Positions 42,422 to 51,406 of a DNA stretch of 64,000 nucleotides are shown piece after piece (the stretch's first letter is position 1; every line of letters begins with the position of its first letter). Below the pieces are notes generated by a model. The model ran no database searches, had not been told where the DNA came from, and saw only the letters and a program-made list of their open reading frames with translations. Source of the stretch: an uncultured Pseudomonas sp. (GTDB taxonomy: Bacteria; Pseudomonadota; Gammaproteobacteria; Pseudomonadales; Pseudomonadaceae); assembly GCF_946886105.1 (NCBI RefSeq), contig NZ_CAMPHV010000019.1:1-64000 (forward strand). Direction: 5' to 3'. Position numbers and translations under genes: made by a program.

Positions 42422-42480
42422 CAAGCTTCAAGCCGCAAGCTTCAAGCAGCCTGCGCACTCGGCTTGCGGCTTGAGGCTTG
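42422..42480. repeat. Inverted repeat between bioB and bioF
   Basis: Arms of 19 bases (18 paired), CAAGCTTCAAGCCGCAAGC against its complement, around a 21-base loop. It is built of repeated AAGCTTCAAGC units common in Pseudomonas genomes and overlaps the upstream region of bioF. Confidence 0.75.
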
Positions 42481-42496
42481 CAGCTTGTGGCTGCCG

Positions 42497-43552
42497 TCAG
42501 ACGGCGGCGTTGTAGAACAGCTTGGAGTCGCGCTGTTCGACCAGCGCCTGTTCGATGGCCGCCTGATGCACTTCGTCGGCATGCTCTTCGCGCTCTTCCG
42601 GCTTGATGCCGAGACGGGCGAACAGTTGCATGTCCTTGTTGGCTTGCGGGTTGGCGGTGGTCAGCAGTTTTTCGCCGTAGAAAATCGAGTTGGCGCCGGC
42701 GAGGAAGGCCAGGGCCTGCATCTGCTCGTTCATCTGTTCGCGGCCGGCGGACAGCCGCACGTGCGACTGCGGCATCATGATCCGCGCCACGGCGAGCATG
42801 CGGATGAAGTCGAACGGGTCGACGTCCTGCTCGTCGGCCAGCGGCGTGCCCTTGACCTTGACCAGCATATTGATCGGCACCGACTCCGGGTGCTCCGGCA
42901 GGTTAGCCAGTTGGATCAGCAGACCGGCGCGATCGTCCAGCGACTCGCCCATGCCGAGAATGCCGCCGGAACAGATCTTCATCCCCGCATCGCGCACGTA
43001 GGCCAGGGTTTCCAGGCGCTCGCCATAGGTACGGGTGGTGATGATGTTGCCGTAGAACTCCGGCGAGGTGTCGAGGTTGTGGTTGTAGTAGTCGAGGCCG
43101 GCAGCGGCCAGGGCAGCGGTCTGCTCCTTGTCCAGCTTGCCCAGGGTCACGCAGGTTTCCAGGCCCATGGCCTTGACCCCTTCGACCATTTTCAGCACGT
43201 AGGGCATGTCCTTGGCGGACGGATGCTTCCAGGCCGCGCCCATACAGAAGCGGGTGGAGCCGATGGCCTTGGCCTCGGCGGCGGCATCCAGCACCTTCTG
43301 CACTTCCAGCAGTTTTTCCTTATCCAGACCGGTGTTGTAGTGGCCGGACTGCGGGCAATACTTGCAATCTTCCGGGCAGGCGCCGGTCTTGATCGACAAC
43401 AGGGTCGAGACCTGCACGCGGTTGGCGTCGAAATGCGCGCGGTGCACGGTTTGCGCCTGGAACAGCAGGTCGTTGAAGGGTTGTTCGAAGAGCGCCTTGA
43501 CCTCGGCGAGGGTCCAGTCGTGACGTTGGTTGGCGGTGCTGGTGGCGCCCAT
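42497..43552 (-). CDS. bioB: Biotin synthase
   Basis: This 351-residue radical-SAM enzyme inserts sulfur into dethiobiotin. The [4Fe-4S] motif [10 protein letters not shown] (Cys59, Cys63, Cys66) and later [24 protein letters not shown] and [17 protein letters not shown] are diagnostic. The start at 43552 has AGAAGGA about eight bases upstream. It is the first gene of the operon, with a BirA-type operator about 125-155 bases before it. Confidence 0.96.
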   Translation of the reverse strand: MGATSTANQRHDWTLAEVKALFEQPFNDLLFQAQTVHRAHFDANRVQVSTLLSIKTGACPEDCKYCPQSGHYNTGLDKEKLLEVQKVLDAAAEAKAIGSTRFCMGAAWKHPSAKDMPYVLKMVEGVKAMGLETCVTLGKLDKEQTAALAAAGLDYYNHNLDTSPEFYGNIITTRTYGERLETLAYVRDAGMKICSGGILGMGESLDDRAGLLIQLANLPEHPESVPINMLVKVKGTPLADEQDVDPFDFIRMLAVARIMMPQSHVRLSAGREQMNEQMQALAFLAGANSIFYGEKLLTTANPQANKDMQLFARLGIKPEEREEHADEVHQAAIEQALVEQRDSKLFYNAAV

Positions 43553-43670
43553 CGGTTTTTCCTTCTGTTCTCGTTCATGGAACCCGGCATAAGCGCGTGC
43601 GGGTTTTTTCAGCGGCCTGCTACAGTGGCGCAGGCATGACATGGATGTTCGGCATATTTATGGAAGGCTT

Positions 43671-44405
43671 ATGCGCTGTCAACCTGAAAACCCACACCAG
43701 GTTTACAACTGGTTAAAAAACAAACAAATCTGCCTACTGTGCGACGAGCCCGCCGACGCCGCAACGGCCATCTGCACCAACTGCGAGGCCGAGCTGCCGT
43801 GGCTTGGCGGCCATTGTCAGCGCTGCGCCTTGCCCCTGCCCGATAGCGGCCTGACCTGCGGCGGCTGCCTGCGCAACCCGCCCAGTTTCGAGCGGGTCGA
43901 AGCCCCTTGGCGCTATGCCTTCCCCGTCGACAGCCTGATCACCCGCTTCAAGCATCAAGCCAAGTGGCCAATGGGACGTCTGCTCGGCGAGCTTTTGTCA
44001 CAGCATTTGCTGCACGCCTTCGATGAAGGGCTGCCGCGCCCCGACCTGTTGCTGCCCGTGCCCCTGGCCGGCCGCCGGCAACGCCAGCGTGGTTTCAATC
44101 AGGCGCTGATGCTCGCCCAATGGCTCAGCACAGCCTTGCAAGTGCCCTGGCAGGACGCCTGGCTGCAGCGGGTGATCGACACCCCCGCGCAACAACAATT
44201 GGATGCCGCCACGCGCAAACGCAACCTGCGCCGCGCCTTTGCCCTCGCCCCGCAGAGCCGGGTCGCGGGCCTGCACCTGGCGCTGGTCGACGACGTGCTG
44301 ACCACCGGCGCCACCGCCGAAAGCCTGGCGCGCTTGCTGCGCAAAGCCGGCGCGGCGCGAGTCGATGTGTACTGCCTGGCGCGCACGCCCAAGCCCGGGG
44401 ATTAG
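43671..44405 (+). CDS. comF: ComF-family phosphoribosyltransferase-like protein
   Basis: This 244-residue protein has an N-terminal zinc-finger region (CLLCDEPADAATAICTNC, then CQRCALPLP and CGGCL) and a C-terminal PRTase domain. The domain has LALVDDVLTTGATAESLARL, the PRPP-binding loop. ComF supports DNA uptake in naturally competent bacteria, and elsewhere the role is unclear. The start at 43671 has GGAAGG five bases upstream; 43641 is also possible. Its first codons overlap the bioB operator, so comF and bioB are divergent with a shared control region. Confidence 0.85.
   Translation: MRCQPENPHQVYNWLKNKQICLLCDEPADAATAICTNCEAELPWLGGHCQRCALPLPDSGLTCGGCLRNPPSFERVEAPWRYAFPVDSLITRFKHQAKWPMGRLLGELLSQHLLHAFDEGLPRPDLLLPVPLAGRRQRQRGFNQALMLAQWLSTALQVPWQDAWLQRVIDTPAQQQLDAATRKRNLRRAFALAPQSRVAGLHLALVDDVLTTGATAESLARLLRKAGAARVDVYCLARTPKPGD
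43676..43708 (-). promoter_or_regulatory. BirA-type operator of the biotin operon
   Basis: On the minus strand TTGTAAACC-N15-GGTTGACAG fits the gammaproteobacterial BirA consensus TTGTAAACC-N14-16-GGTTTACAA (9/9 and 7/9). The second half contains TTGACA, a candidate -35 with an AT-rich -10 region about 16-17 bases further towards bioB. Binding would block the promoter. Confidence 0.65.
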
Positions 44406-44436
44406 TCCCCCGAGGGAGCCGAGAGGGTCGGACCTC

Positions 44437-44505
44437 CGTAGCCCGGATGCAATCCGGGAGCGATTTATACGGCGACACAATTCCCCCGGATTGCATCCGG
44501 GCTAC
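44437..44505. repeat. GTAGCC-type REP-like hairpin, copy 3
   Basis: CGTAGCCCGGATGCAATCCG near the left end and its close complement at the right, between comF and srkA. Confidence 0.75.
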
Positions 44506-44574
44506 AGAACCGCCGTCGCGCGCCAGGTGCCCTATAAGCGCTACACTCTGCGGCCCACTGCCCCGGAGCCGCCC

Positions 44575-45549
44575 ATGTCCCATCCATTCGCCGCACTCAC
44601 GCCCGACCTGGTGCTGGATGCCGTGGAAAGCCTCGGCTACCTCAGCGACGCCCGCGTGTTGGCGCTCAATAGCTATGAGAATCGCGTTTACCAGGTCGGC
44701 ATCGAAGATGAGACGCCGTTGATCGCCAAGTTCTATCGCCCGCAGCGCTGGAGCGACGCGGCGATCCGCGAAGAGCACGCCTTCACTTTCGAGCTGGCCG
44801 ATTGCGAGGTGCCGGTGGTCGCGCCCCTGGTACGCGACGGCGAAACCCTGTTCGAACACGCCGGCTTTCGCTTTGCCCTGTTCCCGCGTCGCGGCGGCCG
44901 TGCGCCCGAGCCGGGCAATCTGGATCAGCTGTATCGTCTCGGCCAGTTGCTCGGCCGTCTGCACGGGGTTGGCGCGCTACGGCCGTTCGCCCATCGCGAG
45001 GCGCTGCAGGTAAAGAACTTCGGTCACGACTCCCTGGCCACTCTGCTCGACGGCGGCTTTATCCCGCGCAGCCTGTTGCCGGCCTACGAGTCGGTGGCGC
45101 GGGATCTGCTCAAGCGCCTGGATGCGCTGTTCGCTAACAATCCGGTCACGGCGATCCGCCTGCACGGCGACTGCCACCCCGGCAACCTGCTATGCCGCGA
45201 CGACACCTTTCATATGGTCGACCTCGACGACTGCCGCATGGGCCCGGCGGTGCAGGACCTGTGGATGATGCTCGCCGGCGAGCGCCACGAGCGCCTCGGC
45301 CAACTGTCCGAACTGATGGACGGCTACCAGGAATTCCACGACTTCAATCCCCGCGAACTGCCGTTGATCGAGGGCCTGCGCAGCCTACGCCTGATGCATT
45401 ACAGCGCCTGGCTGGCGCGGCGCTGGGACGACCCGGCGTTCCCCATCAGCTTCCCCTGGTTCGGCAGCGAACGTTACTGGGGCGAGCAGATTCTGATTCT
45501 GCGCGAGCAACTGGCGGCGCTCGACGAGGAACCGCTCAAGCTTTTCTAG
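44575..45549 (+). CDS. srkA: Stress-response kinase A (YihE/SrkA)
   Basis: This 324-residue protein kinase-like fold enzyme of the APH/SrkA family has the catalytic loop HGDCHPGNLL and the metal-binding MVDLDDCRMGP. The N-terminal lobe includes NSYENRVYQVG and LIAKFYRP (ATP-binding lysine). In E. coli SrkA phosphorylates Ser/Thr and counteracts MazEF-type death under stress. The start at 44575 (MSHPFAAL) matches family length; upstream extension would run through a repeat. The next gene follows after 20 bases. Confidence 0.88.
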   Translation: MSHPFAALTPDLVLDAVESLGYLSDARVLALNSYENRVYQVGIEDETPLIAKFYRPQRWSDAAIREEHAFTFELADCEVPVVAPLVRDGETLFEHAGFRFALFPRRGGRAPEPGNLDQLYRLGQLLGRLHGVGALRPFAHREALQVKNFGHDSLATLLDGGFIPRSLLPAYESVARDLLKRLDALFANNPVTAIRLHGDCHPGNLLCRDDTFHMVDLDDCRMGPAVQDLWMMLAGERHERLGQLSELMDGYQEFHDFNPRELPLIEGLRSLRLMHYSAWLARRWDDPAFPISFPWFGSERYWGEQILILREQLAALDEEPLKLF

Positions 45550-45569
45550 CCAACCCAAAGGAATGACCC

Positions 45570-46112
45570 ATGCATTGCGTCGAGCGCTGGTTCGGTGAAG
45601 GCTTCGCCGAGCTGCATCCCTTACTGCAACAACTGCACCGCGAGGGTGGCGACCTGCACGGGCAGGTCGAGCTGCAACTGGGCAAGGGCCTGGCCGGCAA
45701 GCTCGGCGCGCGTCTGGCCGCACATCTGGGCATCCCGCTGGATCGCCCGCAGATCCCGCTCAAGGTGAACATCCATAACAGCGGCGATACCCTGCACTGG
45801 AATCGCCACTTCGCCGACGCCGCGCCTGTGTATTCGAGCTTCCAGCCCCATGGCGGCTGGCCGGACGGCTACTGGATCGAATCCATCGGCGGCGTTCGCC
45901 TGGCGCTGGCCGTCGAAGTTCGCCAGGGCGGCTGGTACTGGCGCCCGCTGAAAGTCTGGGTGCATGGCGTGCGCATGCCCTTGTGGCTGCTGCCGCGCAC
46001 CGAAGCGTACAAGCGTATCGAAGCCGATCGCTATCATTTCCACGTCGGACTCAGCCTGCCGCTGCTCGGCCTGCTGTTCAGCTACAGCGGCGCACTGCAA
46101 CTGGCGCCATAG
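45570..46112 (+). CDS. DUF4166-family protein
   Basis: This 180-residue soluble protein resembles the DUF4166 family. It has a helical start (RWFGEGFAELHPLLQQLHRE), then LKVNIHNSGDTLHWNRHFAD, SSFQPHGGWPDGYWIES and a hydrophobic end LLGLLFSYSGALQLAP. Function is not known to me. It follows srkA closely and is probably co-transcribed with it. Confidence 0.75.
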   Translation: MHCVERWFGEGFAELHPLLQQLHREGGDLHGQVELQLGKGLAGKLGARLAAHLGIPLDRPQIPLKVNIHNSGDTLHWNRHFADAAPVYSSFQPHGGWPDGYWIESIGGVRLALAVEVRQGGWYWRPLKVWVHGVRMPLWLLPRTEAYKRIEADRYHFHVGLSLPLLGLLFSYSGALQLAP

Positions 46113-46275
46113 CACCGACGAGGCGAGGCGCTACGAGCAACTGTATGGTCGGGCGTAACGCCAGCTTTACAACAATCGCCAAGCCTGCCCACGGATAAAG
46201 CTGAACGATCGGACAATTCCCAGCGCCGCGGCTTAGAATCCAAGGCTTTAGTTAGTTGCCTAAGCAAGGACCCCA

Positions 46276-47178
46276 ATGGCCACCGTCAACCCGCGACGCG
46301 GGTACCTACTCGGCGTGACCGCCTACACCATCTGGGGCCTGTTTCCCCTGTATTTCAAAGCAATCCAGGATGTGCCGGCACTGGAGATCGTGGTCCATCG
46401 CGCACTCTGGGCGGCGCTGTTCGGTGCCTTGCTGTTATGCGTCTGGAAGCACCCGCGCTGGCTCGCCGAGCTGCGCGACGACCCGAAACGTTTCGCCATT
46501 CTCGGCCTCAGCGGTGGGCTGATCGCCTGCAACTGGCTGGTGTATGTGTGGGCGGTGAACAACGGGCGCATGCTCGAAGCCAGCCTCGGTTACTACATTA
46601 ATCCGCTGGTCAACGTGCTGCTCGGCCTGTTGCTGCTCGGCGAACGCCTGCGCCGCCTGCAATGGCTGGCGGTGGGCCTCGCCGCATTGGGGGTGATGCA
46701 ACAACTGTGGCAGCACGGCAGCATTCCCTGGGTATCGCTGGTGCTGGCTTTGACCTTCGGTTTCTACGGCCTGATCCGCAAGCAGGCGCCGGTGGCGGCA
46801 CTGCCCGGGCTGGTGGTGGAAACCTGGCTGTTGCTGCCGGTGGCCATCGGCTGGCTGTGGTTGAATCCCGCCGCGGTGAGCACCCAGCCGGTGTTCTGGG
46901 GCAGCGCCGAAGCGCTCTGGCTGATCGCCGCCGGGCCGATCACCCTAGTGCCGTTGGTGTGTTTCAACGCCGCGGCGCGCCATCTGCCCTACGTCACCCT
47001 GGGTTTTCTGCAATACATCGCGCCGACCCTGGTGCTGCTGCTCGCGGTATTCACTTTCGGCGAGCGCTTCGACCCGAGTACTTCGTTGGCGTTTATCTGC
47101 ATCTGGGCGGGCCTGGCGGTCTACAGCCTGGATATCTGGTTGAGCCTGGGCAAGCGCATCAAGCCGGCGACGGCCTGA
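46276..47178 (+). CDS. rarD: EamA-family transporter RarD
   Basis: This 300-residue, ten-helix drug/metabolite transporter superfamily protein has the RarD-type start GYLLGVTAYTIWGLFPLYFK and later WLVYVWAVNNGRMLEASLGY, ending at KRIKPATA. The substrate is unknown; chloramphenicol sensitivity gave the name. It stands alone, followed by a REP-like hairpin at 47224-47292. Confidence 0.88.
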   Translation: MATVNPRRGYLLGVTAYTIWGLFPLYFKAIQDVPALEIVVHRALWAALFGALLLCVWKHPRWLAELRDDPKRFAILGLSGGLIACNWLVYVWAVNNGRMLEASLGYYINPLVNVLLGLLLLGERLRRLQWLAVGLAALGVMQQLWQHGSIPWVSLVLALTFGFYGLIRKQAPVAALPGLVVETWLLLPVAIGWLWLNPAAVSTQPVFWGSAEALWLIAAGPITLVPLVCFNAAARHLPYVTLGFLQYIAPTLVLLLAVFTFGERFDPSTSLAFICIWAGLAVYSLDIWLSLGKRIKPATA

Positions 47179-47223
47179 GCGTCGTCCGGCGGCCGCGGGC
47201 TACAGGGCGAATCAACGCGCTCT

Positions 47224-47292
47224 CGTAGCCCGGACGCAATCCGGGAACGATCTCACAGACGCTAAGTTTCCCCGGATTACATCCGGGCTACG
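47224..47292. repeat. GTAGCC-type REP-like hairpin, copy 4
   Basis: CGTAGCCCGGACGCAATCCG near one end and GGATTACATCCGGGCTACG at the other, between the convergent rarD and the ACT-domain gene. Confidence 0.75.
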
Positions 47293-47323
47293 TCGCCGCA
47301 TTCCTGCTCGCGCCAACGGGCGG

Positions 47324-47842
47324 CTAATCGTCGGCGCGCAGGTTCAATTCGACCATCAGGTCGTCGGCCAGGGTTTCCAGTTTGCTTTGCAGGTCGTCGA
47401 GGCTGAGGCTTTGCGGCACGGCCAGCAGCGCCTCGGCATGGAACAACAGTTCGCCGCTCATCGGCGCTGGCGACACTTCGGTTTCCAGGCTTTCCAGGTT
47501 GACGCCCAGCTCGGCCAGCAGGCGGGTGATATCGCGCACGATGCCGGCGCGGTCGTTGCCGACCAGATCGAGCAGGATGGGCTTCCAGGTGGCCGCAGGC
47601 TCGGTACCGCCGGCGGCGAGCAACACGCGAATGCCCTGGGCGTTCAGCTCCTCCAGGGCCTTGACCAGACCGGCGTGGGACTCCAGCGGCACATCCACCC
47701 GCACGATGCCGGCGAACTGCCCGGCCATACGCGACATGCGGCTGTCCAACCAGTTGCCGCCGTGGGTGGTAATGCACTGGGCGATGCGCTCGACCAGCCC
47801 AGGCTGATCCTGCGCGATAACCGTAAGTACCAGATGATCCAT
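47324..47842 (-). CDS. Glycine-cleavage-system repressor-like protein with two ACT domains
   Basis: This 172-residue protein is composed of two ACT domains (about 4-75 and 88-165), beginning DHLVLTVIAQDQPGLVERIA and LVGNDRAGIVRDITRLLAEL. This is the layout of GcvR, which senses glycine and controls gcvTHP through GcvA in E. coli. No DNA-binding domain is present. The start at 47842 (MDHLVL) is chosen over 47848. The function in this organism is inferred from the family. Confidence 0.8.
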   Translation of the reverse strand: MDHLVLTVIAQDQPGLVERIAQCITTHGGNWLDSRMSRMAGQFAGIVRVDVPLESHAGLVKALEELNAQGIRVLLAAGGTEPAATWKPILLDLVGNDRAGIVRDITRLLAELGVNLESLETEVSPAPMSGELLFHAEALLAVPQSLSLDDLQSKLETLADDLMVELNLRADD

Positions 47843-47879
47843 GCCCAACTCCTAGTTCCCAACGTCATTCGGTGGTGGC

Positions 47880-48326
47880 TCAGGGCAATCCGAGCCAGTA
47901 GGTATAAAACACCTCATCGCGGACATAGCCAAGGCGCTCGTAAAGCGCCTGGCCGGCCAGATTGGTTTTTGCCGTTTCCAGCTGCAAACCGCAAGCGCCT
48001 TGGGCCTCGGCATGTGCCCTGGCGGCATTCATCAGCGCCGCACCGACGCCCTGGCGACGCGCTCTTTTGGCGACATAGAGATCGCTGAGCAACCAGGCCG
48101 GCGCCAATGCCAACGAAGAATGAAACGGATAGAGCTGCACGAAACCCAGGCCCCTCCCCGCTTGGTCGCGGGCGATGAATAAGGCCGAGTCGCCTTGCGC
48201 CAAACGCGCGGCGAGAAAATCGCGAACCGCCGGCAAGGTTTTGTCGACGGCATAGAACCTCAGGTAGTCGACGAACAGCTGGGCCAGTTCGTCGAGGTCG
48301 GCCAGACGGGCCGCAGTTATCGCCAT
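47880..48326 (-). CDS. GNAT-family N-acetyltransferase
   Basis: This 148-residue GNAT protein has the acetyl-CoA loop RRQGVGAALM in ...KRARRQGVGAALMNAA, then LQLETAKTNLAGQALYERLG. The acceptor substrate is unknown. The start at 48326 is used because the upstream extension (to 48422) is not domain sequence. It is divergent from glcB. Confidence 0.85.
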   Translation of the reverse strand: MAITAARLADLDELAQLFVDYLRFYAVDKTLPAVRDFLAARLAQGDSALFIARDQAGRGLGFVQLYPFHSSLALAPAWLLSDLYVAKRARRQGVGAALMNAARAHAEAQGACGLQLETAKTNLAGQALYERLGYVRDEVFYTYWLGLP

Positions 48327-48433
48327 GCTCGGGCTTCCGGAGGGTAGAACCGCAGTATAGGCAAGCACCACAGGGCAGCGAGACAAATAGCCATATGCCA
48401 ACGCCTTGATTTTATGAAACAATAATCGACTTT

Positions 48434-48445
48434 TTTGTATACAAA
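48434..48445. promoter_or_regulatory. GntR-type palindrome between acetyltransferase and glcB
   Basis: TTTGTATACAAA is a perfect 12-bp palindrome with the GTATAC core typical of FadR-subfamily GntR operators, such as GlcC-like regulators. It lies 171 bases before the glcB ATG. The regulator is not in the window. Confidence 0.4.
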
Positions 48446-48615
48446 CAACCCTCGAAGTGACTGCGAAGCGTCTCTTGGTCGCAGAGCGACGCGCACCCCC
48501 CTGATTTTCCCAAGATCTTGATGTAGTATGCCGCGCCTTGGACTACAAGACTGAATCCCCGAGTCCGAAGCGGCTATCGAGTAGAGCTGAAGAGCTGAGC
48601 AGAGTGAGGCAAGTG

Positions 48616-50793
48616 ATGACTGAACGCGTTCAAGTGGGTGGCCTGCAGGTCGCCAAAGTGCTGTTCGACTTCGTGAACAACGAAGCCATCCCCGGTACCG
48701 GCATCGCCGCCGATAAATTCTGGGAAGGCGCCGTAGCCGTGATCGACGAACTGGCCCCGAAAAACCGTGCCCTGCTCGCCAAGCGCGACCAGATCCAGGC
48801 GCAGATCGACGCCTGGCACCAAGCCCGCGCCGGCCAGGCCCACGACGCCGTCGCCTATAAAGCCTTCCTCGAAGAAATCGGCTACCTGCTGCCGGAACCG
48901 GCCGACTTCCAGGCCACCACGCAGAACGTCGACGACGAAATCGCCCGCCTGGCCGGCCCGCAGCTGGTAGTACCGGTGATGAACGCGCGCTTCGCCCTGA
49001 ACGCCTCCAACGCGCGTTGGGGCTCGCTGTACGACGCCCTCTACGGCACCGACGTGATCAGCGAAGCAGGCGGCGCCGAGAAAGGCCGCGGCTATAACAA
49101 GGTTCGCGGCGACAAGGTAATCGCCTTCGCCCGCGCCTTCCTCGACGAAGCCGCGCCCCTGGCCGCCGGCTCCCATGTCGATTCCACCGGCTACCGCATC
49201 GAAGCCGGCAAGCTGGTCGTCAGCCTTAAGGGCGGTGCCAACAGCGGCCTGCGCGACGATGCGCAACTGGTCGGTTTCCAGGGCGACGCCGCTGCGCCGA
49301 TCGCCGTGCTGCTCAAGCACAACGGCCTGCACTTCGAAATCCAGATCGACGCGTCCAGCCCGATCGGCCAGACCGACGCAGCCGGCGTTAAAGACGTGCT
49401 GATGGAAGCCGCACTGACCACCATCATGGACTGCGAAGACTCGGTCGCCGCCGTCGATGCCGACGACAAGGTCGTGGTCTACAAAAACTGGCTGGGCCTG
49501 ATGAAAGGCGACCTGGCCGAAGAAGTCGCCAAGGGCGGCCAGACCTTCACCCGCACCATGAACCCGGATCGCGTCTACACCAAGACCGACGGTTCCGAGC
49601 TGACCCTGCACGGCCGTTCGCTGCTGTTCGTGCGTAACGTCGGCCACCTGATGACCAACCCGGCGATTCTCGATGCCCAGGGCAACGAAATCCCCGAAGG
49701 CATCCAGGACGCACTGTTCACCAGCCTGATCGCCATCCACAACCTGAATGGCAACACCAGCCGCAAGAACACCCGCACCGGCTCGGTCTACATCGTTAAG
49801 CCGAAGATGCACGGCCCGGAAGAAGTGGCCTTCACCACCGAGATTTTTGGCCGCGTCGAAGACGTCCTCGGCCTGCCGCGCAACACCCTGAAAGTCGGCA
49901 TCATGGACGAAGAGCGGCGCACCACGGTCAACCTGAAAACCTGCATCAAGGCCGCCAGCGAGCGCGTGGTGTTCATCAACACCGGCTTCCTCGACCGCAC
50001 CGGCGATGAAATCCACACCTCCATGGAAGCCGGCGCCATGGTGCGCAAGGCCGCGATGAAGAGCGAGAAGTGGATCGCCGCCTACGAGAACTGGAACGTC
50101 GATATCGGCCTGGCCACCGGCCTGCAAGGTCGCGCGCAGATCGGTAAAGGCATGTGGGCGATGCCCGACCTGATGGCCGGCATGCTCGAGCAGAAAATCA
50201 TGCACCCGATGGCCGGCGCCAATACCGCCTGGGTCCCCTCGCCGACCGCCGCCACCCTGCACGCCCTGCACTACCACAAGGTCGACGTGTTCGCCCGCCA
50301 GGCCGAGCTGGCCAAGCGCGAACGCGCCTCGCTGGACGACATCCTGAGTATTCCGTTGGCGCAGAATACCAACTGGACGCCTGAGGAAATCCAGAACGAA
50401 CTGGATAACAATTCCCAGGGCATCCTCGGTTACGTGGTGCGTTGGATCGACCAGGGCGTCGGCTGCTCCAAGGTGCCGGACATCAACGACGTCGGCCTGA
50501 TGGAAGACCGCGCCACCCTGCGTATCTCCAGCCAACTGCTGGCCAACTGGCTGCGCCATGGCATCGCCACTGAAGAGCAGATAGTCGCCAGCCTCAAGCG
50601 CATGGCCCCGGTCGTGGATCGTCAGAACGCCGCCGACCCGCTGTACCGCCCGCTGGCGCCGGACTTCGACAACAACATCGCGTTCCAGGCCGCCCTGGAA
50701 CTGGTGATCGAAGGCGCCAAGCAGCCGAACGGCTACACCGAGCCGGTGCTGCATCGCCGCCGTCGCGAATTCAAGGCCGCCAACGGTCTGTAA
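48616..50793 (+). CDS. glcB: Malate synthase G
   Basis: This 725-residue enzyme has the full length of the G isoform. It condenses glyoxylate and acetyl-CoA to malate in the glyoxylate and glycolate pathways. Characteristic stretches include [62 protein letters not shown] and [20 protein letters not shown]. The start at 48616 (MTERVQVGG) has GAGG about nine bases upstream; the extension to 48538 is not family sequence. A terminator at 50813-50837 ends it. Together with the acyl-CoA dehydrogenases it supports growth on fatty acids and C2 compounds. Confidence 0.96.
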   Translation: MTERVQVGGLQVAKVLFDFVNNEAIPGTGIAADKFWEGAVAVIDELAPKNRALLAKRDQIQAQIDAWHQARAGQAHDAVAYKAFLEEIGYLLPEPADFQATTQNVDDEIARLAGPQLVVPVMNARFALNASNARWGSLYDALYGTDVISEAGGAEKGRGYNKVRGDKVIAFARAFLDEAAPLAAGSHVDSTGYRIEAGKLVVSLKGGANSGLRDDAQLVGFQGDAAAPIAVLLKHNGLHFEIQIDASSPIGQTDAAGVKDVLMEAALTTIMDCEDSVAAVDADDKVVVYKNWLGLMKGDLAEEVAKGGQTFTRTMNPDRVYTKTDGSELTLHGRSLLFVRNVGHLMTNPAILDAQGNEIPEGIQDALFTSLIAIHNLNGNTSRKNTRTGSVYIVKPKMHGPEEVAFTTEIFGRVEDVLGLPRNTLKVGIMDEERRTTVNLKTCIKAASERVVFINTGFLDRTGDEIHTSMEAGAMVRKAAMKSEKWIAAYENWNVDIGLATGLQGRAQIGKGMWAMPDLMAGMLEQKIMHPMAGANTAWVPSPTAATLHALHYHKVDVFARQAELAKRERASLDDILSIPLAQNTNWTPEEIQNELDNNSQGILGYVVRWIDQGVGCSKVPDINDVGLMEDRATLRISSQLLANWLRHGIATEEQIVASLKRMAPVVDRQNAADPLYRPLAPDFDNNIAFQAALELVIEGAKQPNGYTEPVLHRRRREFKAANGL

Positions 50794-50812
50794 TCCGCAG
50801 CAGCAGTACGAG

Positions 50813-50837
50813 AAACCGCCCTTCGGGGCGGTTTTTT
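50813..50837. terminator. Bidirectional terminator between glcB and pgaD
   Basis: AAACCGCCC-TTCG-GGGCGGTTT followed by TTT, with a stable UUCG tetraloop. The pgaD stop codon touches its edge. Confidence 0.88.
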
Positions 50838-51406
50838 CATGGGGGCGATAAGTTCGGCAACCCCACATTCCCCTCATCCAGGTCAGGCGTGGAACGCTGC
50901 CGTGGCGCAGCCAGGGCCATGGCCCGCGGGCGCAACGCCGTGGCGGGGAGCGCGAGAGCCGGGGCCGGCAGGCGCAAAGCCGTCTCGGGGAACACCACGG
51001 CCGCCAGGGCGCCCTGTTCGTTGTTATGCAGAATCAGCACCTGCTGAGTGCGCAGGCAGTCGAGAATCGCCAGGGAGACCTGGAAACTCCTCGACAGGCC
51101 TCGTTCGCAGACATTCGGCACGCGCACCCGACGCTGACGCCACGCGGCTCGGTACTCGTGGTATTTGGCCCAGGCCAGCAACGCCGCGCCGATCGCCAGC
51201 GCCACCAGCAGGTAGATCAGCAGCGTGTCCAGGGTCAGCAGAAACTCCACCCCTAAAGACGGACGCGGGCCCTGCTGACCATTGGCGATCACCGCCGCGA
51301 TGCCTTGCAGCAGGAGATAGCTCATCCCGCACCAGGCCAGCAGCGTCAGGAAGGTATCGATGGTACGCGGCAGCCAGCGCTGCTGCGTGCGAATGAGCAG
51401 GGTCAT
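50837..51406 (-). CDS. pgaD: Poly-N-acetylglucosamine synthesis protein PgaD
   Basis: This 189-residue protein has two transmembrane helices ([20 protein letters not shown] and [20 protein letters not shown]), then a cytoplasmic Arg-rich region ([14 protein letters not shown]) and a proline/alanine-rich tail. PgaD assists PgaC in polymerising GlcNAc and in E. coli responds to cyclic di-GMP. The start at 51406 overlaps the pgaC stop as ATGA. It is the last gene of the operon. Confidence 0.82.
   Translation of the reverse strand: MTLLIRTQQRWLPRTIDTFLTLLAWCGMSYLLLQGIAAVIANGQQGPRPSLGVEFLLTLDTLLIYLLVALAIGAALLAWAKYHEYRAAWRQRRVRVPNVCERGLSRSFQVSLAILDCLRTQQVLILHNNEQGALAAVVFPETALRLPAPALALPATALRPRAMALAAPRQRSTPDLDEGNVGLPNLSPP

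Noticed and set aside
48574..50877. Long minus-strand open frame antisense to glcB
   Set aside because: High-GC shadow frame; the plus strand encodes a full-length malate synthase G with family motifs.
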